DNA of 40,237 nt, from IMG/VR virus record IMGVR_UViG_3300047317_000392, positions 1 to 40,237 of that record, one strand, 5' to 3'. A program made the position numbers and the translations under genes. Each line of letters starts with the position of its first letter. Positions within the stretch are counted from its first letter, which is position 1. Of this stretch, positions 38,332 through 40,237 are shown in pieces. Source of the stretch: a virus. Under the pieces are notes generated by a model, which searched no databases, was not told the DNA's origin, and worked only from the letters and a program-made list of their open reading frames with translations.

Positions 38332-38661
38332 ATGTCCGCATTCTGCGTATTTGGCATGACCCTCGCCATTGCCAAGAAGAGGGCCGAGAAGAAGCTCAGT
38401 GACACCAGCATCCCCATGGATCAGTGGAACGAGCGTGTATTGGCTGAAGCCGAAAAGATCTTGGCGCACGCCAATCCTACTCAGGTCAGCCCCCCCTTCG
38501 ACGCGCCGCAGTTCGCCAGGGACTGGATCGAGGTCGCAAAGCGCACGTCGCGCATCAGCGGCGCCAAGGTCATGGCGCGCAAGCCAAAGAAGGACAAGCA
38601 CGGCAATCCAGTGATTAGCAAGGCCACTGGCCTGCCCGCGCTGGGCTGGGAGCCGTACTAG
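38332..38661 (+). CDS. conserved phage protein of unknown function
   Basis: 109 residues from the ATG at 38332 (GGAG eight bases ahead). [22 protein letters not shown], then a helical middle ([39 protein letters not shown]) and a Lys-rich turn ([15 protein letters not shown]). Proteins with this start occur next to RdgC genes in Ralstonia-type prophages. It may bind nucleic acid. Confidence 0.62.
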   Translation: MSAFCVFGMTLAIAKKRAEKKLSDTSIPMDQWNERVLAEAEKILAHANPTQVSPPFDAPQFARDWIEVAKRTSRISGAKVMARKPKKDKHGNPVISKATGLPALGWEPY

Positions 38662-38714
38662 CTCGCCTGAAGCAACCCGCACGCACTCGACGCAAACGAA
38701 AAGGACAAAAAACT

Positions 38715-39623
38715 ATGTGGTTCCGCAACCTTAGTATCCACCGCATCGGGCAGATCAGCATGACCGCCGACCAGATCGAGGCCTGCCTGGCGCGCCATGC
38801 CTTCTTCCCCGGCACTAGTCTGGAAATGCAATCTCAGGGCTGGGCCTCGCCCCGCGATAACGGCGCCCTGGTGCATCAGGTCGACAAGCAGATGCTGCTG
38901 ACGCTGCGCACCGAGAAGAAACTGCTGCCCTCCACTGTGGTCAACCAGGTCACCAAGGCGCGCGCCGCCGAACTGGAAGAGCAGCAGGGTTTCAAGCCGG
39001 GCCGCAAGCAGATGCGCGAGATCAAGGAGCAGATCACCGAAGAACTGCTGCCGCGCGCGTTCAGCATCCGCCGCGACACCCGCGTGTGGATCGACCCGGT
39101 CAACGGCTGGCTCGCCGTCGATGCAGCAGCCCCCGCCAAAGTCGATGAAGTCCGCGGCATGCTGTTCAAGGCAATCGACCCACTGCCGCTGGCGAACCTG
39201 CACGTGAATCAGTCGCCGGTCGCCGCCATGACTGACTGGCTGGCCACCGACACCGCGCCGGCCGGCTTTACCGTCGACCAAGAGATGGAACTGCAATCCA
39301 GCGCCGAGAGCAAGGCCACGGTGCGCTATCTGCGCCACCCGCTGGATGCCGAAGACCTGCGCCGCCATATCGCCGCCGGCAAGCGCTGCACGCACCTCGC
39401 CATGACATGGAACGACCGCGTGTCATTTGTGCTCGCCTCCGACCTTACGATCCGGCGCGTCGCGGCCCTCGATGTGATCAAGGAACAGACCGATGACCAT
39501 GCCCACGACGCCGATGAACGTTTCGATGCCGACTTCCTGCTGATGGCAGGCGAGCTGGCGCAGTTGCTTGACAGCATGGTGGCCGCGCTTGGTGGTGAGC
39601 GCCTTCCTGAGGCGGCAGCGTGA
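38715..39623 (+). CDS. rdgC: recombination-associated protein RdgC (phage-encoded)
   Basis: 302 residues, the usual RdgC length. The start [44 protein letters not shown], the [16 protein letters not shown](P) region, and [23 protein letters not shown] near the end are all typical. RdgC forms a ring dimer around DNA and limits RecA loading. In a phage it could protect replicating ends, or affect RecA-driven induction (inference). A weak AAGGA site lies about 9 bases ahead. Confidence 0.95.
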   Translation: MWFRNLSIHRIGQISMTADQIEACLARHAFFPGTSLEMQSQGWASPRDNGALVHQVDKQMLLTLRTEKKLLPSTVVNQVTKARAAELEEQQGFKPGRKQMREIKEQITEELLPRAFSIRRDTRVWIDPVNGWLAVDAAAPAKVDEVRGMLFKAIDPLPLANLHVNQSPVAAMTDWLATDTAPAGFTVDQEMELQSSAESKATVRYLRHPLDAEDLRRHIAAGKRCTHLAMTWNDRVSFVLASDLTIRRVAALDVIKEQTDDHAHDADERFDADFLLMAGELAQLLDSMVAALGGERLPEAAA

Positions 39624-39760
39624 CCTGCGCTGTCGCCGCCGGCGTCATGGGACTGGTGCTCATCGTGGCCGTGTCCCTTGCCCTATACGCCAACTATAGC
39701 TGGATGGAGCGAATCGCAGAGCGCAAGGATGCAGACACCACCCCGGGAGACTCCCAATGA
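39620..39760 (+). CDS. very small membrane protein, 46 residues
   Basis: GTG at 39620 shares GTGA with the rdgC stop; the protein ([36 protein letters not shown]) is one membrane span with a charged tail. The next gene begins in its stop (ATGA). No function known. Confidence 0.6.
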   Translation: MTCAVAAGVMGLVLIVAVSLALYANYSWMERIAERKDADTTPGDSQ

Positions 39761-40237
39761 AAAAGACATGGAAAGCCTGGTCGCCTGAAGACGACGAACT
39801 GCTGCGCAAGCACTGGAAGACGGACGCCCCGGTTAAGGATCTCGCCAAGGACTTCCCGGGCCGTAGCGCCGCTGCTGTGCAGAAGCGCGCGATCGTGATC
39901 GGCCTACCAGCCCGCGGCAACGTGCGGCGCCCGAAGTTTTATCCGGTCTGGGAAGGCATCAAGCTCGAATTGGCCAAGGGCCGCGCCCTGAGTGCAGACG
40001 AACTCGCCGCCAGACTGAAGGTCACGCCGCGCGCCACCCTAAAGAACCTCACGCTGCGGCACGGCGTGGAGGTGCGAGTTGCAGGATACGGCCCCCTCAA
40101 AACCCGCGCACCGGCGCCCCGCCTATGGATGCTTGGCAATGGCCCTGACGCGGCGGAGCCCAAGCGAAAGAGCCGGCGCGATGTCAACAGCGACTACCGC
40201 CGCCGCATGCGTAAGGATCCCGAGTTCGGCCTCCGGG
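39757..40237 (+). CDS. Myb/SANT-like DNA-binding protein, 3' partial
   Basis: 160 codons are seen and the frame is open at the right window edge. The N-terminus has TWKAWSPEDDELLRKHWKTDAPVKDLAKDFPGRSAAAVQKRAIVIGL, a SANT/Myb-type helix-turn-helix as in several phage proteins. The second part has another helix-turn-helix (LSADELAARLKVTPRATLKNLTLRHG). The end visible is basic (KRKSRRDVNSDYRRRMRK). A DNA-binding role is likely, target unknown. Confidence 0.72.
   Translation, partial: MKKTWKAWSPEDDELLRKHWKTDAPVKDLAKDFPGRSAAAVQKRAIVIGLPARGNVRRPKFYPVWEGIKLELAKGRALSADELAARLKVTPRATLKNLTLRHGVEVRVAGYGPLKTRAPAPRLWMLGNGPDAAEPKRKSRRDVNSDYRRRMRKDPEFGLR

Noticed and set aside
1-40237. Window as a complete circular phage genome with the last gene fused to the first
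   Set aside because: The join of the right and left edges happens to keep frame, but it would fuse a Myb-like protein to SRAP without its catalytic N-terminus. No integrase is present, so missing sequence between the edges is more likely.

Overview
The window is almost entirely a temperate siphovirus (tailed phage with a long non-contractile tail), most likely a prophage or phage contig from a GC-rich betaproteobacterium of the Burkholderiales (Ralstonia/Cupriavidus/Burkholderia type). This rests on the HK97-type head genes, a single very long tape-measure gene, a LexA-like CI repressor with a divergent Cro-like gene, a phage-borne RdgC, and high GC with heavy codon bias. The host assignment is inference. 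No integrase, tRNA or duplicated attachment core was found. Both ends of the window cut through genes, so the full element is larger than what is shown.

Layout. (1) 1-1094, plus strand: the C-terminal part of an SRAP/HMCES-type protein and a minimal ATP-dependent DNA ligase; these are either flanking host repair genes or distal phage early genes. (2) 1141-1803, plus: an AT-richer membrane protein, a candidate moron. (3) 1804-25948, minus: one long late region read from right to left. Packaging comes first (HNH, TerS, TerL), then head (portal, ClpP-like protease, HK97 capsid, connectors, decoration/fibre proteins), tail (terminator, tube, assembly chaperones with a -1 frameshift, tape measure, tip, fibre) and lysis (holin, GH19 endolysin, Rz with nested Rz1). 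Intrinsic terminators sit inside this region, and two tandem ones sit just upstream of it. (4) 26424-34233, minus: the early/middle operon, running cro, a regulator, an RMF/CrpP-like small protein, a winged-helix protein, a Ref-like nuclease, an O-like initiator with an iteron origin inside it, a DUF1064 nuclease, about a dozen small genes, and a possible Q-like late regulator. (5) 34320-36639, plus: cI followed by three cargo genes and a terminator. (6) 36804 to the right edge, plus: a second early operon of tightly overlapping small genes, rdgC, and a Myb/SANT-like DNA-binding protein cut by the window edge.

How it works together. CI and Cro probably act on two sets of three similar operators. 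One set lies between cro and cI; the other lies in front of the second plus-strand early operon, an OR/OL arrangement as in lambda. The inner operator of each set lies across a promoter spacer, and the predicted PR start coincides with the cro ATG, so cro looks leaderless. In lysogeny the cI transcript would also express the three cargo genes, the position that rexAB has in lambda. After induction, the minus early operon supplies replication (initiator plus iterons and a perfect DnaA box). Late genes lie behind two tandem terminators, so expression probably needs an antiterminator or a late promoter.

The strongest new observations are the -1 frameshift signal joining the two tail assembly chaperone frames (slippery heptamer plus hairpin), the iteron origin inside the initiator gene, the paired operator arrays, the cI-linked cargo cassette, and repeated gene-junction modules among the small early genes. 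Several small genes with good starts (47, 53, 49, 44 and 46 codons) were found by reading overlaps at gene junctions.
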